Source of the DNA: Gnetum montanum
Taxonomy: Eukaryota > Streptophyta > Gnetopsida > Gnetales > Gnetaceae
Assembly (NCBI GenBank): GCA_015680685.1
Contig: MNCI01022190.1
Location: 104,883-168,882 of the forward strand
Direction of reading: 5' to 3'
Length of the DNA: 64,000 nucleotides
This document shows positions 47,040 through 58,860 of this stretch, piece by piece. How positions within the stretch are numbered: position 1 is the first letter of the stretch; each line of letters opens with the position of its first letter. The position numbers and the translations under genes were made by a program. The notes under the pieces are model-generated. The model worked only from the letters and a program-made list of their open reading frames with translations, was not told where the DNA came from and did no database searches.

Positions 47040-47225
47040 GGCTTCATGACTTTTTTCTAAATTTATCATGTTTTTTCTAAATTTGTGCATAGTTTAGATA
47101 TTTTTTCCAAATTTATGCATGCTTTGCATAATTTTAGACTCTTTTTCTAAACTTATGCTTGCTTTTCTTCAAATTTATGCATAATTTCAATTCTTTTTCT
47201 AAATTTATGCATAATTTAGGCTAAG
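47040..47225 (+). repeat. Minisatellite, TTTTTCTAAATTTATGCATA type
   Basis: About six imperfect units of 25-40 bp inside intron 1 of gene X copy C. Confidence 0.65.
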
Positions 47226-47274
47226 ACATAGTTTTGGCTATAATTTTTTGGGTATAAAGGCCATAAAATATGGT

Positions 47275-47715
47275 AATAATGCTTTTATGAAATTTCTCAA
47301 GTTAATTTAGATAAACATCTAAGAGCTTTTTATAGAAGCTAATTTTACCTCTGACCAAGGAAATTTTCTCTAAATTTGTAAAGAAATTTCAATTGGTCAT
47401 GATGTAAGGATATGCATGGTTGTAAGAATGTTTTCTTATGAAATTACTTAAACTGATTTAGATAAACACCTTAGAACTTTTTACAAAGGCTAATTTCACC
47501 TCAGACTAGATGTTTTGTCTAAATTTGCTAAGTAACTTTAATAGGTCATGATGTTTTTTCTTTGAAAGGTTGTAATAGTGCATTTTTGTGGAATTCCTTA
47601 AGACAATTTAGATAAACACCTTGGAGCTTTTTACATAGGCTAATTTCACCTTTGACTAGATGTTTTGTCTAAATTTGTTACGAAATTCTAATTGGTCACA
47701 TTGTTTTTTCTTTAT
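47275..47715 (+). repeat. Three 148-bp tandem units in intron 1 of X copy C
   Basis: TTTAGATAAACAYC recurs at about 47308, 47457 and 47604. Each is followed by GCTAATTTYACCT and TCTAAATTTG in the same order. The third unit ends at the exon 2 acceptor. Confidence 0.75.
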
Positions 47716-48208
47716 TTCATGTAGGGTCTTCTTGAGGTCTATTCTCATTATAGTGGAGTTGGTTGGGATTTTATGCTATATTGGTCATCCCAAGACCAAT
47801 ATTGCACCATAAGACATGCCCCTTGGGAATCTTTCATTGTTGTTTTAGCCTAGGATAAGGGACTTCCTTGCCTACCTCCTTAGGAACTTCAGTGTGATGC
47901 TGTGGTCACACTTGTCCATAGATGTAGTCAAGGTCACTATGGAGACCCTATTGCCTTAGGCATTTAGACTGATTACTAGGTATATTACTAATAAAATAGT
48001 TCCTAAGACCACAGGGGGACCTGCAAATGCTGTAAGTACACACTACCTTTTGGAGATTTGGATGATGCCATAGTATAGTTAGTACAATACTGATAATACC
48101 TTGATGGTGGTGCATAGAGCCCACACATTATTCTAGAACCCACTTGGCACCATGTATTGTCTACAAGGGTAAGTATAGTTATTGTAACTTTTTTATGGTT
48201 TTCATTTG

Positions 48209-48213
48209 ATTAC
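48209..48213. repeat. Target-site duplication ATTAC, left copy
   Basis: ATTAC abuts the 5' LTR terminus of element 2 and is repeated exactly at 55551-55555. Confidence 0.9.
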
Positions 48214-49208
48214 TGATGAGATGCGATATCGCATGCATCACGATATCCTGTACACGATATCGCGGCCATTGCGATATCGCATACGCGATATCGCATCATC
48301 CCCTACGATATCGCGTATGCGATATCGTGGTCCGTCGCCAAATCTATAAATAAGAGGTGGCACTCCCCTCATTTCCCATCCTAGGCTAGAATTAGCGAAG
48401 CTCTGGTAGTTTGATCACTCCAAAAATAGAATATTTTCCATGTGCCCATAGTAGGAGTTCCCAAGTGAATGGATCTTTATTCAAGCAGCTTTGTACCTGA
48501 ACGCAAGTTGTGTATGGAAATAAAGACAAGCTTTGTGGATAAACCTTGCAGTGCATGGAATAGGATTTATTACATATTATTTCTTACCTATTATTTATTA
48601 CCTACATTAGCGCAACATGAGTACAACTTAATTATGAGCATTGACGAATGTGTACGGCTAATCAAGGAATCGGTTGCTCATCGCGATTAGTCCCTCTCAC
48701 CCTTATCTCCTATAATGCGGGATGAGTACGACTTGATTACAAGCATCTACAGATGTGTACAGCTAGTCAAGGAATCAGCTTCTCATCACGTTTAGGCTAG
48801 TTAAGTGTCTCAGTGCGACCACTTCGAGCACGTGTGTTACGTGTGGTGATCCCAGTAACGATTAGCGTTTGGTAGCCATAGTTGCATAGTTCAGGGTGTG
48901 TACAGTAAGTGGGAATGGATGCTAATGCTAGTTAATTTAGACTTAGTCCTTAGTTAGAGTTAGTTAGCTCTCTCAACCCTTCACCTTGATAACATAGGAG
49001 AAAAACCATAAAAACTATAAAAATCATATACCTCGAACTTACTTAAGCATACACCATGACAACAACAAGTAAGTCTGGGAATACAATGAATGATTAACCC
49101 CAAGTATTCCATGGGGCGCATAGGAATTTAGTCTATGGATTTTGACCAGATTGTGTGTGCTATGCTCGTTTCATATGGTTGAGTGTAGGGGTACCTTTCC
49201 ACTCATCA
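48214..49208 (+). repeat. 5' LTR of element 2 (995 bp)
   Basis: Starts TGATGAG and ends CTCATCA. U3 opens with about seven GATATC-centred palindromes (48222-48335), then TATAAATA at 48345-48352 and AATAAA at 48519-48524. It is longer than the 3' LTR chiefly because of the extra palindromes. Confidence 0.9.
48220..48335 (+). repeat. GATATC palindrome cluster in U3 of the 5' LTR
   Basis: Units such as GCGATATCGC, ACGATATCGC and GCGATATCGT, about seven in 115 bp just upstream of the TATA box. Counterparts have fewer copies in the 3' LTR (54624-54675), element 1 (4031-4055) and element 3. Confidence 0.85.
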
Positions 49209-49209
49209 T

Positions 49210-49227
49210 TGGCGCCATTACCGGGGA
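49210..49227 (+). promoter_or_regulatory. Primer-binding site, tRNA-Asp type (element 2)
   Basis: TGGCGCCATTACCGGGGA lies one base inside the LTR. It differs from the usual TGGCGCCGTTGCCGGGGA at two positions, both G-to-A. Confidence 0.8.
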
Positions 49228-49349
49228 CTAAGTGTTTGTGCGCCATATAGAACATAGGGATATCACTCACATCATTGTGAGCCTTAACGAACCTTCGGGT
49301 TAATCAAAAGAGAAAAATTATATAATGGTGAATTAGCACACTGATAAAA

Positions 49350-51895
49350 ATGCCTTCTTCTCATAAGAGCAACTCACCACCTAAGGACCACACTAGAGAT
49401 AGTTGGCAACATAAAACACATAACCAAAATCAGCCAAGTCCTAAACAATATAAGATGACATATACTCATCCCGATGAGTATATCCCTAATTTTACTTTTA
49501 TTCTCCATCAAGATGAATAGTTGCGATGGAGAGATTTGCAAGATAACATTGTGTTACCCCCAGACTGATCAATCTCTCACATGCTTTTCTGTGCCTTTGC
49601 ACAGATAGGCATGACTGAATTATTTACTGAATACATTGTGGAGGACTTTGACATGAGGGACTATTATCCCACAGATGCCCAACATATGAGAGACTTAAGG
49701 TAGGAGAGTAAACATACACTGTTGAAGGGCAAGGTCCCACAGGTCCTTAGTGAAATAGGAGATGAGGAACCCCTTATCATGGGTTCTTTAACAAATGATG
49801 TTTCCCCTCCTAACGATGGTGAGGAGGTTGGGTATCAGAACCTATGATCTCACATACATATCCCTAGCTCTGATTCCCGTAAACGCTAACTATGCACAGA
49901 GGGGACAACCACTTATGCTAAGGACAGGCACTTAGATCATCATCACGATCAGGGCCGTAGCAGTCGAAGAGAAGGAAAGAAACATTGTCATGGCGATGGT
50001 TCCTCTTCTTCTTCCCCTTCTTCACATCACTCACCCTCTCCTTCCACATCTGGGCGTAGCCACCATGAACATAAATGTGAGGATAAAAGTAAAAAGGATG
50101 AGAGACCTCGACGGGAAAGTCAAGAGAGAGGACAAGGGCAAGGAAGTAGGGAGAGTAGGGAACAATGCAGACATCACAGGCATCATGAAAGAGATGATCA
50201 TGATGAGCCCCTACTCACAACCCGAAGTATGCTTGACATAACGGAGGCAGTTAGGATTCCCACAAGGCATTTAAAGGATAGTTGGATCAAATGATTAGAC
50301 ATGAACAACATCCCACAATTTGAAGGGGGATATAATACTGATCTAAAAAATCATTTACAGGCATTTCATGATGCTTGTGCCTTGCAAAATATAGAAAATG
50401 AGTGGCAAAAACTTAAGTTGTTCCCAAGGACACTCACCAAAGAAGCAGAGAGCTGGCACCAGTTCTTAGAACCAGAAACCATCAGGAGGTGAAGTATGAT
50501 GCTAGAACTATTCATCGATAAGTATTAGACGTACTCCAGAGTGTCCATTTTGCATAAGCAGATCCCAGGCTAGAAACAAGGTACATATGAACCCTTGGAT
50601 GCTGCCATGGCCCACTATTACATATTGTTACATCATTGCCAGGGCCATGGGTATGCTCAGTGGGATCAACTTCGCCACATCATGGATGGGCTAAGGCATG
50701 AAACTAGAAGAACCCTTGGAACTTATGCCCAAGGGAGACTCTCACAACTTAGAACCCATGAAGTGCATAGCTTGTTGGAGCAAGTAGCAAATGAAGAAGG
50801 TGAGCTACGAAAAAGGGAAAGTGTGGAAGAATACAACCGTGATCCCTCCCTTCAAAAGTAGGGAGTGAAATTTTTTGATGAAGAGGTTGAGTCACCAATC
50901 GAAGAGTTGGTGAACCGGAAAACCTTGCCGATCAAAAAATTAACAACAGAATAAGCGGCTACGGTAGACAATGTATGGAGTTCCTTAGACTCTAAAATTG
51001 AAATTGTCTTAAAAATTGTAGAAGAGTCTAAGGTTGAACAAAGTAGTGACAAAGGTAAGAAAAAGTGGAGAGATTTAAGCCCTACACATAACAAGGGTAA
51101 GGGAAAAATCACTAACTCCAATGTGGCTATGGACTCTGACACAAACGATGACGGTGGATGTGAGATTTGCCATTATGACCATCTTAAGGGATGTTGCCCC
51201 ATCATCTCACATCTATAGGAGTCTGGGGTGTTTATGCTTAATCCAAGACTCAACCAATAGCAAACACCCCAAAGGTTACCTTATCCACAAGGTAACCCAA
51301 GGCAGTTCCAGCAACCATTGATGTATTATCTAAGTGGAACTCCACCATAGCCCATCGAATAGCATCAGCAATGGCAATACCCACATTCATGGGGAATGCC
51401 ATCACCGAAACATTAGTACCCTTACTGGCAGCCTAACCCTTATGGATATTATGTGCAGTAGCCGATTTCTCCAACTGACTCTATGAGTCACACAATCCCC
51501 AACCATCACTACCAAGCTCGAGAGTATTTCAGAAGGACTCCTTCTCCTCTGGGAGACACTCCATACCCACACCATCCTCCTAATCCATCCGCACCTCTTC
51601 CACCACAAGTAGTTCCCATAACACCTCGTGCTCCAACAATGCAAGGGGAACTTCCTCCTCAATCACAGCAATGTCATGCTGCGAGAGTTGTAAATATCCA
51701 ACCTGCTGATGGTTTTGACAACTGTAAAAAGAGAAGACCTTACTTTCAAACCAAAAGCCTAGACAAACTCTCGCAACAACAAGCGGTTGGGGCCATGTAC
51801 ACTCCTCCATCACCATCTAACACTTCGGAGCACCCTTTAGTCCAACAGAGCGTAACGCATACGATTATGTTAACGCAAACCATAACTGACTAGAT
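49350..51895 (+). pseudogene. Gag polyprotein of element 2 (stops only, no frameshift)
   Basis: A single frame can be followed from ATG 49350 (MPSSHKSNSP) through gag into protease, about 3 kb in all. Parts in order: polar N-terminus; an uncharacterised domain near 49580-49800 (FAQIGMTELFTEYI, LSEIGDEEPLI); a Ser/Arg/His-rich linker (49935-50225); the capsid core at 50229-50800 (NNIPQFEGGYNTDLKNHLQ, LTKEAESWHQFLEPETI, RRTLGTYAQGRLSQLR); a coiled coil (50880-51080); a CX2CX3HX4C knuckle at 51159-51197 (CEICHYDHLKGCC); and a Pro/Gln/Tyr-rich tail. At least fifteen nonsense codons occur, many where element 1 has Gln or Trp (KY-stop-TYS against KYQTYS; RR-stop against RRW). Gag coats the RNA and forms virus-like particles. 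Confidence 0.85.
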
Positions 51896-52343
51896 CAAGG
51901 TGGGCCACCTTCCTAGGAAACTAACTGACCTTGGGAGTCCCTTAATCTATTTTCAAATCACCGAAAATGAATCACATAGGGCTCTTCTTGACTCAAGTTC
52001 TAGAGTTAACTTCATTTTATGAGAGATGTATCACGCCTGGAACCTACCCCAACTTAAGAAGAACAACATTCAACTAGAGCTGCCAGACTAGTCTATCACC
52101 ATTCCCTTGGGATTGGTGGAGGACATCATCACCACTGTGTGTGGTTGGTCTTACCCAGCTGATTTTCTAGTGATTGAAGTTAACAACAATGAAGGGGACT
52201 TCCCAATTATAATGGGAAGGGCATGGCTAAGTACAGTAGACGCATGCCTTAGGATCCGTGATCTTTCCTTAGAAATTTCTAAGATAAACATTTGTGGAAA
52301 GATCAAGAAGAGGAAAGTTCCATGCATCACATACAGTGATTAA
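51896..52343 (+). pseudogene. Retropepsin-like protease of element 2 (decayed)
   Basis: Continues the gag frame without a shift. RALLDSSSRVNFIL carries the catalytic Asp at 51990-51992, but D-L-G of the lineage has become D-S-S, which would be inactive. LGLVEDIITTVCGWSYPADF and FPIIMGRAWLSTVDACL are the later conserved segments. Three nonsense codons interrupt it. It ends at TAA 52341-52343. Confidence 0.8.
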
Positions 52344-54618
52344 TTGGGTGATGACATGGAGGGATTCTCATCTCCTCCATGCAACAGGTGTGCTCTTAAG
52401 ACTTTGAAACAAAGATGCCTGTATGTAGCAACCACACAACCAGTAGTAGACACCCCGTGATTGACAACTACTCGAAGGAGTAAATAAATATGCATGGAAC
52501 GAACTAAGGAAACCCATGCCAACAACAAAGGCATAGACACATTGGAATGTGAACGTCGCCAACTTCCATCCCTCAATCTAAGATCATCAATTGGGAGAAG
52601 TTGGAAATTTCTTAGAAATTTAAACAAACGCTCATTATTTCGGATCTCTCCCTTACAACTCAGTCGTGGGGGAGATGGCCACCTATGCTAATCATATGGG
52701 GCCCTCAATTATTTTTAGTTTTTGTTTTACACATTTTTGTTTTATCATGTTTTTTTTTTACACATGTTCATCTTACACATTTTTTGTTTTACAATTTCTT
52801 TAACTTTTCTAGTTTTTGTTTTAAAACATCGTTATACTTTTTCATTTTTTTTGTGTGTGTGTGATCCACCCTATAAGTTTGTCCCATAATAAGTATTCGA
52901 ACTGATGGTATGAACTATTTTCATATTGATTGCTAATGTTTGATTTTTACCTTTAAGTCACAATGTTGATACTAAGGTATGCTTCTTTTGATACAACAAG
53001 CAATGAGTTCACTTCATCGATCCATCCACCAGTTTCTATGGTCTCTCTCGGCTTGGAAATGTACAGTCCCCTTCTTAATAAGAACTTAAACGAATCGGTG
53101 ACTGGGCATTCCTCAAACTAAGGAAGGACTCAAGGATTGAAAAGGGTGTGACTTCAAGGGAACTTGATGTTTTTGTGTTGGTCATTCTCTGGGGTGCTTG
53201 AATGTTTCTTCTTGAGTTTTCTTACCGTTCCGATGTTACCCAACTATCGGAAGCTGAGACAATAAAACTAATTAAGTCTTTGCATGGTGTGGTTCTCACG
53301 CATAAAAACACAAAACACACAAAAAAAACAAAGAAAGTGAGAATTCAAATCACACCCCTTAGACGAAATAAAATTTGGGCTACAAGCACTGGTTATGGAA
53401 CCAAAAGTGTTCCCTCTAACTAAGGCCCTTCTCGCTTCCCTTTCTCTCCTTTGTTTTGTCAGAATGGTGGTGGCTCTTTGTAGATGCATTCTCATTATCC
53501 AAGTGGATGGTTTAGCCAAATGCATTGATGCAAAGTCACTGGATGTGGTTTGTTTGAGGCCGGAGTTGGAATGAGATGTGCCAAGTCATATTAATCATAA
53601 CACACATAAGGGGCTGTACACCACCTTATCATTGGGATTCCATTTCATTCTCTCCTCTCCATCCCTCTCTCCATGGTTCACCTCATTGCCGGTTGTATCA
53701 TTAGTGTATATACTTTGGTTGATGCATTGTTTTCTTTTCGGTAAATTCTTGCAGTTAAGACTTTAACTCTTGTTCCAAATGACATTCCCAGAGCCTACAG
53801 ACTCTTTGAATGTGGGTTTGTCAGGGCATTAAGGGCATGAGCCTACTTTGGGGAGGACCCACTAACACTCCTCTTTGTAGCATTAGTTAAATTATTTCCC
53901 TTAACATTTTGTAATTAATTATTATTTTGTTCATTTCCATCTTGACATCCATTTCATCGATGCCATAGTTGTCTCTTTTTATCTATCTTTCTTACTCCTT
54001 TTCTTTCTCCATTCTAACGCTACTAGAGGTTCACGATTAGTCATGGGGGTATGGGGCCCGATTTTTTCAATTTTCTCCTAGCCCTGAAATTTTTGATTTT
54101 CTTCCTAACCCCTACATCTTCAGTAGTCATCATTAATATATTCCCAAATCCATATCATCCATACCACAACTTAGCCAATGAACTTACACCAAAGCAAGGT
54201 ATCAATTACATGATGATTCATTTACCCTTGCTAATACAAGATTGTGTTGTATGTGCAGATGGCGATCATACAACAACGAATTGGATCTGGAGCAAACACT
54301 TGGAATGGAGCCGCGTTGAAGCAGGTATGCAAGGAGCAAGATTGATGGTGTTCTTATGGATGGACAACAAAGGCGCAATCTTGGCATTGGCAGCAGCAAC
54401 ACTTCTTTCTCTCTCTCTTTCTCAGCTGCCAACTAAGGCCTGATCTCATTGTAATAAGGTGTTCACCCTTGTTGTCATGAACACCAGTTTTGTCAAGTTT
54501 TATAATAATGATCCATTCACATGTCATCCCATTAGTTCCATTCCCCTCAATAATTCCATACCTTCCTAATATTATTGTAAGGAACTCGAGGAAGAGTTTT
54601 CATTCAGTCATGGAGGTA
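52344..54618 (+). other. Non-coding 3' part of element 2
   Basis: 2.3 kb where RT, RNase H and integrase would be expected. No pol motif is seen in any frame. A T-rich block (52700-52860) is followed by short open stretches (for example 54051-54443) with no domain. A second purine-rich word, GTCATGGGGGTATGGGG, occurs near 54040, like the tract that precedes the 3' LTR. Confidence 0.7.
54607..54618 (+). promoter_or_regulatory. Polypurine tract of element 2
   Basis: GTCATGGAGGTA stands directly before the 3' LTR start TGATGAG, in the position of GGGGGTA in element 3. It is short and interrupted. Confidence 0.6.
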
Positions 54619-55550
54619 TGATGAGATGCGATATCGCATCATCCCCTGCAATATCGCATACGCGATATCGCGGTCCGTTGCGAAATCTATAAATAAGAGG
54701 CGGCACTCCCCTCATTTCCCATCCTAGGGTAGAACTAGCGAAGCTCTGGCAGTTTGATCACTCCAGAGATAGAATATTTTCCATGTGCCCATAGTAGGAG
54801 TCCCCAAGTGAATGGATCTTTATTCGAGCAGCTTTGTACCTGAATGCAAGTTGTGTACAGCAATAAAGACGAGCTTTGTGGATAAACCTTGCAGTGCATG
54901 GAATAGGATTTATTACATGTTATTTCTTACCTATTATTTATTACCTGCATTAGTGTGGCATGAGTACGAATTGATTACGAGCATTGACGAATGTGTACGG
55001 CTAATCAAGGAATCAGCTGCTCATCACAATTAATCCCTCTCACCCTTATCTCCTATAATGCGGGATGAGTACGACTTGATTACAAGCATCTACAGATGTG
55101 TACAGCTAGTCAAGGAATCGGCTGCTCATCACGTTTAGGCTAGTTAAGTGCCTCGGTACGACCACTTCGAGCACGTGCGTTACGTGTGGTGATCCTAGTA
55201 ACAATTAGTGTTTGGTAGCCACAGTTGCATAGTTTAGGGTGTGTACGGAAAGTGGGAATGGATGCTGATGCTAGTTCATTTAGACTTAGTCCTTAGTTAG
55301 AGTTAGTTAGCTCTCTCAACCCTTCACCTTGATAGCATAGGAGAAAAATCATAAAAACTATAAAAATCATATACCTCGGACTTACTTAACCATACATCGT
55401 GACAACAACAAGTAAGTCTGGGAAGACAACGAATGATTAACCCCAAGTGTTCCATGGGGCGCATAGGCATTTAGTCTGCGGAGTTCGACCGGATCGCACG
55501 TGCTACGCTCGTTTCGTATGGTTGAGTGTAGGGGTACCTCCCACTCATCA
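54619..55550 (+). repeat. 3' LTR of element 2 (932 bp)
   Basis: TGATGAG to CTCATCA. TATAAATA is at 54688-54695, and an ATAAAGACG poly(A)-signal region follows. It has three GATATC-type palindromes against about seven in the 5' LTR; elsewhere the two LTRs differ mainly by transitions. Confidence 0.9.
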
Positions 55551-55555
55551 ATTAC
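55551..55555. repeat. Target-site duplication ATTAC, right copy
   Basis: Exact partner of 48209-48213. Confidence 0.9.
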
Positions 55556-55588
55556 CTTGCCTAACTTCATTAATTTAACTTCTTGTAG

Positions 55589-55857
55589 GTATAAGGTTAA
55601 TGATCAAGGCTTGATCATTAATAACCAAATCCTAGTAGTGGCTCAAATTACTTTGAACGAATTCCCCCAGAGTCCCCAAATCAGAGCTACTATATATCAA
55701 CAGTTAGGACGGGGCTTTGATGAATACACCACTAGGTTCAACATGGTATACAAGAAATGCAAGGATGATAAGATGATGCATAGCTAGTGGGTGGATGCCA
55801 ATAGCATGGATAAAATCCTTGTAGCTAGAACCTCCACATCATAGAAGAAAATTCAAG
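55589..55857 (+). pseudogene. Gene X copy C, exon 3
   Basis: Starts after TTCTTGTAG and ends before GTGAACATG. It encodes YKVNDQGLIINNQILVVAQ, homologous to copy B exon 3 (YRVDDHGLIKSDQLLLIA), then YQQLGRGFDEYTTRFN. Only two stops. It shows that the X gene resumes directly after element 2, so element 2 lies in intron 2. Confidence 0.65.
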
Positions 55858-56619
55858 GTGAACATGTAACTTCTAGTGTTTTATGAAATTAAGTGTTGTA
55901 TTTCTTTCCTTGGTGTTGGCGACCGTTTGGGACGCGACCACCAACGAGTATCCTCGGATAGCATTTAGGTGCTTGCTGGTCTCTGGCAACACCAAGGCCC
56001 AGATACCTCCAAATAAACTCAGTAGTTAATGTGAGTATGTGTGTCTGCTATTGCAGTGTATGGTTGTGAAATATGAAATGATTGCGTTGTGTGTAAACTA
56101 AAAATGACTTATCTTAAAGAGATTCAGCCAACTTTGCCAAGTACTGTGAGTTTTTGAGAGTTCCTATTTTGTTCAATTGCGTAGTCTACATGGTCCTTAT
56201 AATACCTACTTGTAACAAATAAAATTTTGCAAAAACATTTGAGCACAACTCTGCAAATCTACTTCTAATTTTCCCCATAGAAAGAAATAGTTCCACAAGA
56301 AAACTAGAAATAGAGCAAGATTCAATGGAAATAGTCAGAAAAGAAAGCAAATTTGTGTTAAGACCTCAAATGTTTAAACAAGGTAAAATGATATGAGTAA
56401 ACACTTCGCAATAAAGCTATCCCAAATTCAAAAACTACAAATTGTTCAAACTTCCAAGGCTCAAATAAGCAATTTCTTCAAGACAATCCTACTATGCTAC
56501 ACAAAAACTTGCTACATAAACTATCACGTACAAGACTCCATTTTGGCTAGATAATGGATGTAAAAAATTTCATTCAATAGAACCTTCAAAAGACTTGACA
56601 ATTTCTGATTGAAATACCA

Positions 56620-56761
56620 NNNNNNNNNNNNNNNNNNNNNNNNNNNNNNNNNNNNNNNNNNNNNNNNNNNNNNNNNNNNNNNNNNNNNNNNNNNNNNNNN
56701 NNNNNNNNNNNNNNNNNNNNNNNNNNNNNNNNNNNNNNNNNNNNNNNNNNNNNNNNNNNNN
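56620..56761. other. Assembly gap (142 N)
   Basis: A run of N inside the LTR-like part of the 3.8-kb insertion. Confidence 0.95.
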
Positions 56762-57649
56762 GACTATGACAAAGAGGCTAAAATCTTTTCTTTAGCCAGT
56801 CATCTTACAAGCAATCTTTCACGATTTCTTCTTTACAAATGCTCTTCCAAGAGCCAAAGTGAGTGATCCCAAGTGTGAGCTAGTAGTCCTTTTCCAAGTG
56901 TCTGATCTGCCCCCTTTTTCTTCTTACCCCTGAAGCCTTTTTATAAGGTTCAAAATGTAGTTACATATTTCAAAATATCTTAGCTAACTTCTCTCCCAAG
57001 TAAGGAAGTTATAACTTGTCCAACAAGTTAGGAGATCTTATTTGTCCAACAAGCTAGGAAGTTGGGAAGTTAGGAGAAAATCATGCTAATATTGGTATGT
57101 GTCTTTACAAATTTTAGAAATATTTCTTTCATAAATCTCAATTAAAAATTAAAGCCAAGGTCTTCATACCATAGGAGCTTCATTCAATTGTTATTCTATG
57201 ATTTTAATTACCCACCATGTATAAAGCCTTAGTAATTCACTTGGGATAATTAAATTAAGGCTAGGTCTTTAACAAGCGCTCCATACCATTGTTGCCTGTG
57301 AGAAATTGCTGAAATTAACTTTTTGCTACCAAACCATATGAAATTGAAATTTTATTTTGTGACTTCAATTCTGTGCATTCGGGTTTTGCATTTGTCTTCA
57401 GCGATGACAATTTCTTCCAAATAAATTGTAACCCTGATTCATCGACATCGGCTAAAACATCTCCTAGTTTTGTTGATTTAGTTGTGCACTTGTCTCTGTG
57501 AAGTAGAGCCTGAACAAGAGAACATTCCAGAATGCTCTACTCCACCATGAAAATATCTGTCTCATTCTTTCTACTTGCAATCACTGTTACAACATCACTA
57601 CAATAGTTGCTTCTACCATTTGATCTTGATCTGGGTGTTCCCCGTTCAT

Positions 57650-58860
57650 GTCTCTGGAACGAAGGAGAGGGCGGTAGCTGCTAATAGCCATTAGCATTCT
57701 TTTTGCAGATTTCTCATCACAGTCCTTAACATTTCCATTCTGGGTCTCTGCATCACTTTGAAACCTGGATATCTTCTTCTGCTTCTTCTTCTTTAATTTA
57801 GATTGGCTAGTAGACTAGGATTTTGATATATTTAAGCAAAGAATTAGCCCTTCTTTCAGCTGCAATTTTCAAGCTGCCTTGAATTAGCGCTTTCTTTCTA
57901 ATCTAGACCACAAATGTTATGGGTGTGAATTGCAATGGAACAACAATGAATCTTGATTTTCTAGGGGTAGCTACAGATTCAGGATATCTATGACAACAGA
58001 TGATCATTCATTTATTTTAGGAAGGCTAGATAGGCTCCGCAATTTGATGTTAGATGCAGGGTATAGCAGCAGTTGCCGAAGCTGCTCAATAGCCATTTTC
58101 GTTGACAAGAACTATATCCTCCACATCGGATCTGCTTCTGACCATGTATAAAATTCAAGAAAACCATTGTCGCACTTCCACCACATGCCACAAACCCAAA
58201 TCCTTTGTCAAATTTCTATTTTAAAAGTTAATTTCAATTCCATTTATTTGCCTAGCCTCCTCATTCGACATCAATTCTGAAGCAATGCCCTGGTCTTCAA
58301 TGGTGTCTATGGCGATTACTGAATCCTGAGTAAAAATGGTGAATCTAGCACCAAACTTTCTAGCCTTAGCAATACGCGGCTTTCTTGAACTCTATTTCTT
58401 TTGTACCCTTCAAAATGAAAGAATCAATCAATCTACCATATGTTGCTGCTAGCCCAAGACTATCCTTTACGTTTTGAAATATTTTCTTATTGGGCAACCA
58501 TTTCCCAAGGGTATTGACGATGTAGGTACTTAATTTCTTGGATTCCGGTAATCAGACTTTGCATATTCAGCCACAGTCATCCCATCAGGAATCAAGTTTA
58601 GTGCTATTTCTCCATTGTTCTGGTTATGGAAAATAAAACTTCTCAACTGATTATCCTTCAGTTCCTCCCTGAAAATGTTTGCATTGAAGGAAGTGCTATC
58701 ACAAACATCTTGAATAGCTTGCTCAACCCAAGCCCACGTAGGTTCTAACTTCTTTGAGATTTCATCATACTCCAAAGAAAACTCATCATTCCATCTCCTA
58801 ACAAGATTGCGCAAATTGAAGACATTCAGTGCTTCTTCTTATCTAGCTAAGCTTACGTAT
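57650..58860 (-). pseudogene. Unrecognised gene fragment inside the 3.8-kb insertion
   Basis: The minus strand gives protein-like segments in changing frames. WNDEFSLEYDEISKKLEPTW, QAIQDVCDSTSFNANIF and GEIALNLIPDGMTVAEYAKS form an open 94-codon stretch at 58814-58530. Next come KDSLGLAATYGRLIDSFILK, ARFTIFTQDSVIAIDTIEDQ and, near 57650-57830, KKKQKK, FQSDAETQNGNVKDCDEKSA and LMAISSYRPLLRSRDMNGEH. The balanced composition and Lys-rich tract suggest a captured host or TE coding fragment. I do not recognise the family. Confidence 0.4.

Larger units (their letters stand above)
46031..48208 (+). pseudogene. Gene X copy C, exons 1-2
   Basis: Exon 1 ends at 46161 (PSITTPR; copy B has PSLMTPR) before a GTAGGTAG donor. 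A 1.56-kb T-rich intron follows. Exon 2 runs 47725-48168 from TTTCATGTAG to a GTAAGT donor, in the same phase as copy B. It reads SILIIVELVGILCYI, PRIRDFLAYLLRN, FSVMLWSHLSIDVVK, then YNTDNTLMVVHRAHTLF and NPLGTMYCLQG, the FCP1/NIF layout. The Glu replacing the nucleophilic Asp is the same as in copy B, and the late acidic pair is absent (VHR). Stops appear at former Gln or Trp codons. Element 2 interrupts intron 2 at 48213/48214. Confidence 0.6.
48214..55550 (+). mobile_element. Element 2: complete gag-protease LTR retrotransposon
   Basis: A full-length plus-strand element of 7337 bp with two LTRs (TGATGAG to CTCATCA), a tRNA-Asp-type PBS, one long gag-protease frame, a 2.3-kb non-coding 3' part, a purine tract and a perfect 5-bp target duplication ATTAC. 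No RT, RNase H or integrase motif was found between the protease and the 3' LTR in any frame. It therefore looks non-autonomous by structure rather than by decay, like other gag-only plant elements. It is inserted in intron 2 of gene X copy C, same strand. LTR differences are moderate, so the insertion is not recent but is younger than gene X. Confidence 0.9.

Noticed and set aside
54035-54052. GTCATGGGGGTATGGGG as a second polypurine tract in element 2
   Set aside because: Similar to the tract before the 3' LTR, but not followed by an LTR start and not seen in another complete copy. Noted within the 3' region only.
54051-54443. 130-codon open frame in the 3' part of element 2
   Set aside because: Composition changes along it, no domain is visible, and no second copy supports it. 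It is probably chance in non-coding sequence.
55914-57276. Solo LTR on the minus strand (TGTTAAAG to CCAACA)
   Set aside because: It has a plausible TATA box and TG...CA ends, but flanking bases do not form a target duplication and no second copy is in the window. Described within the larger insertion instead.
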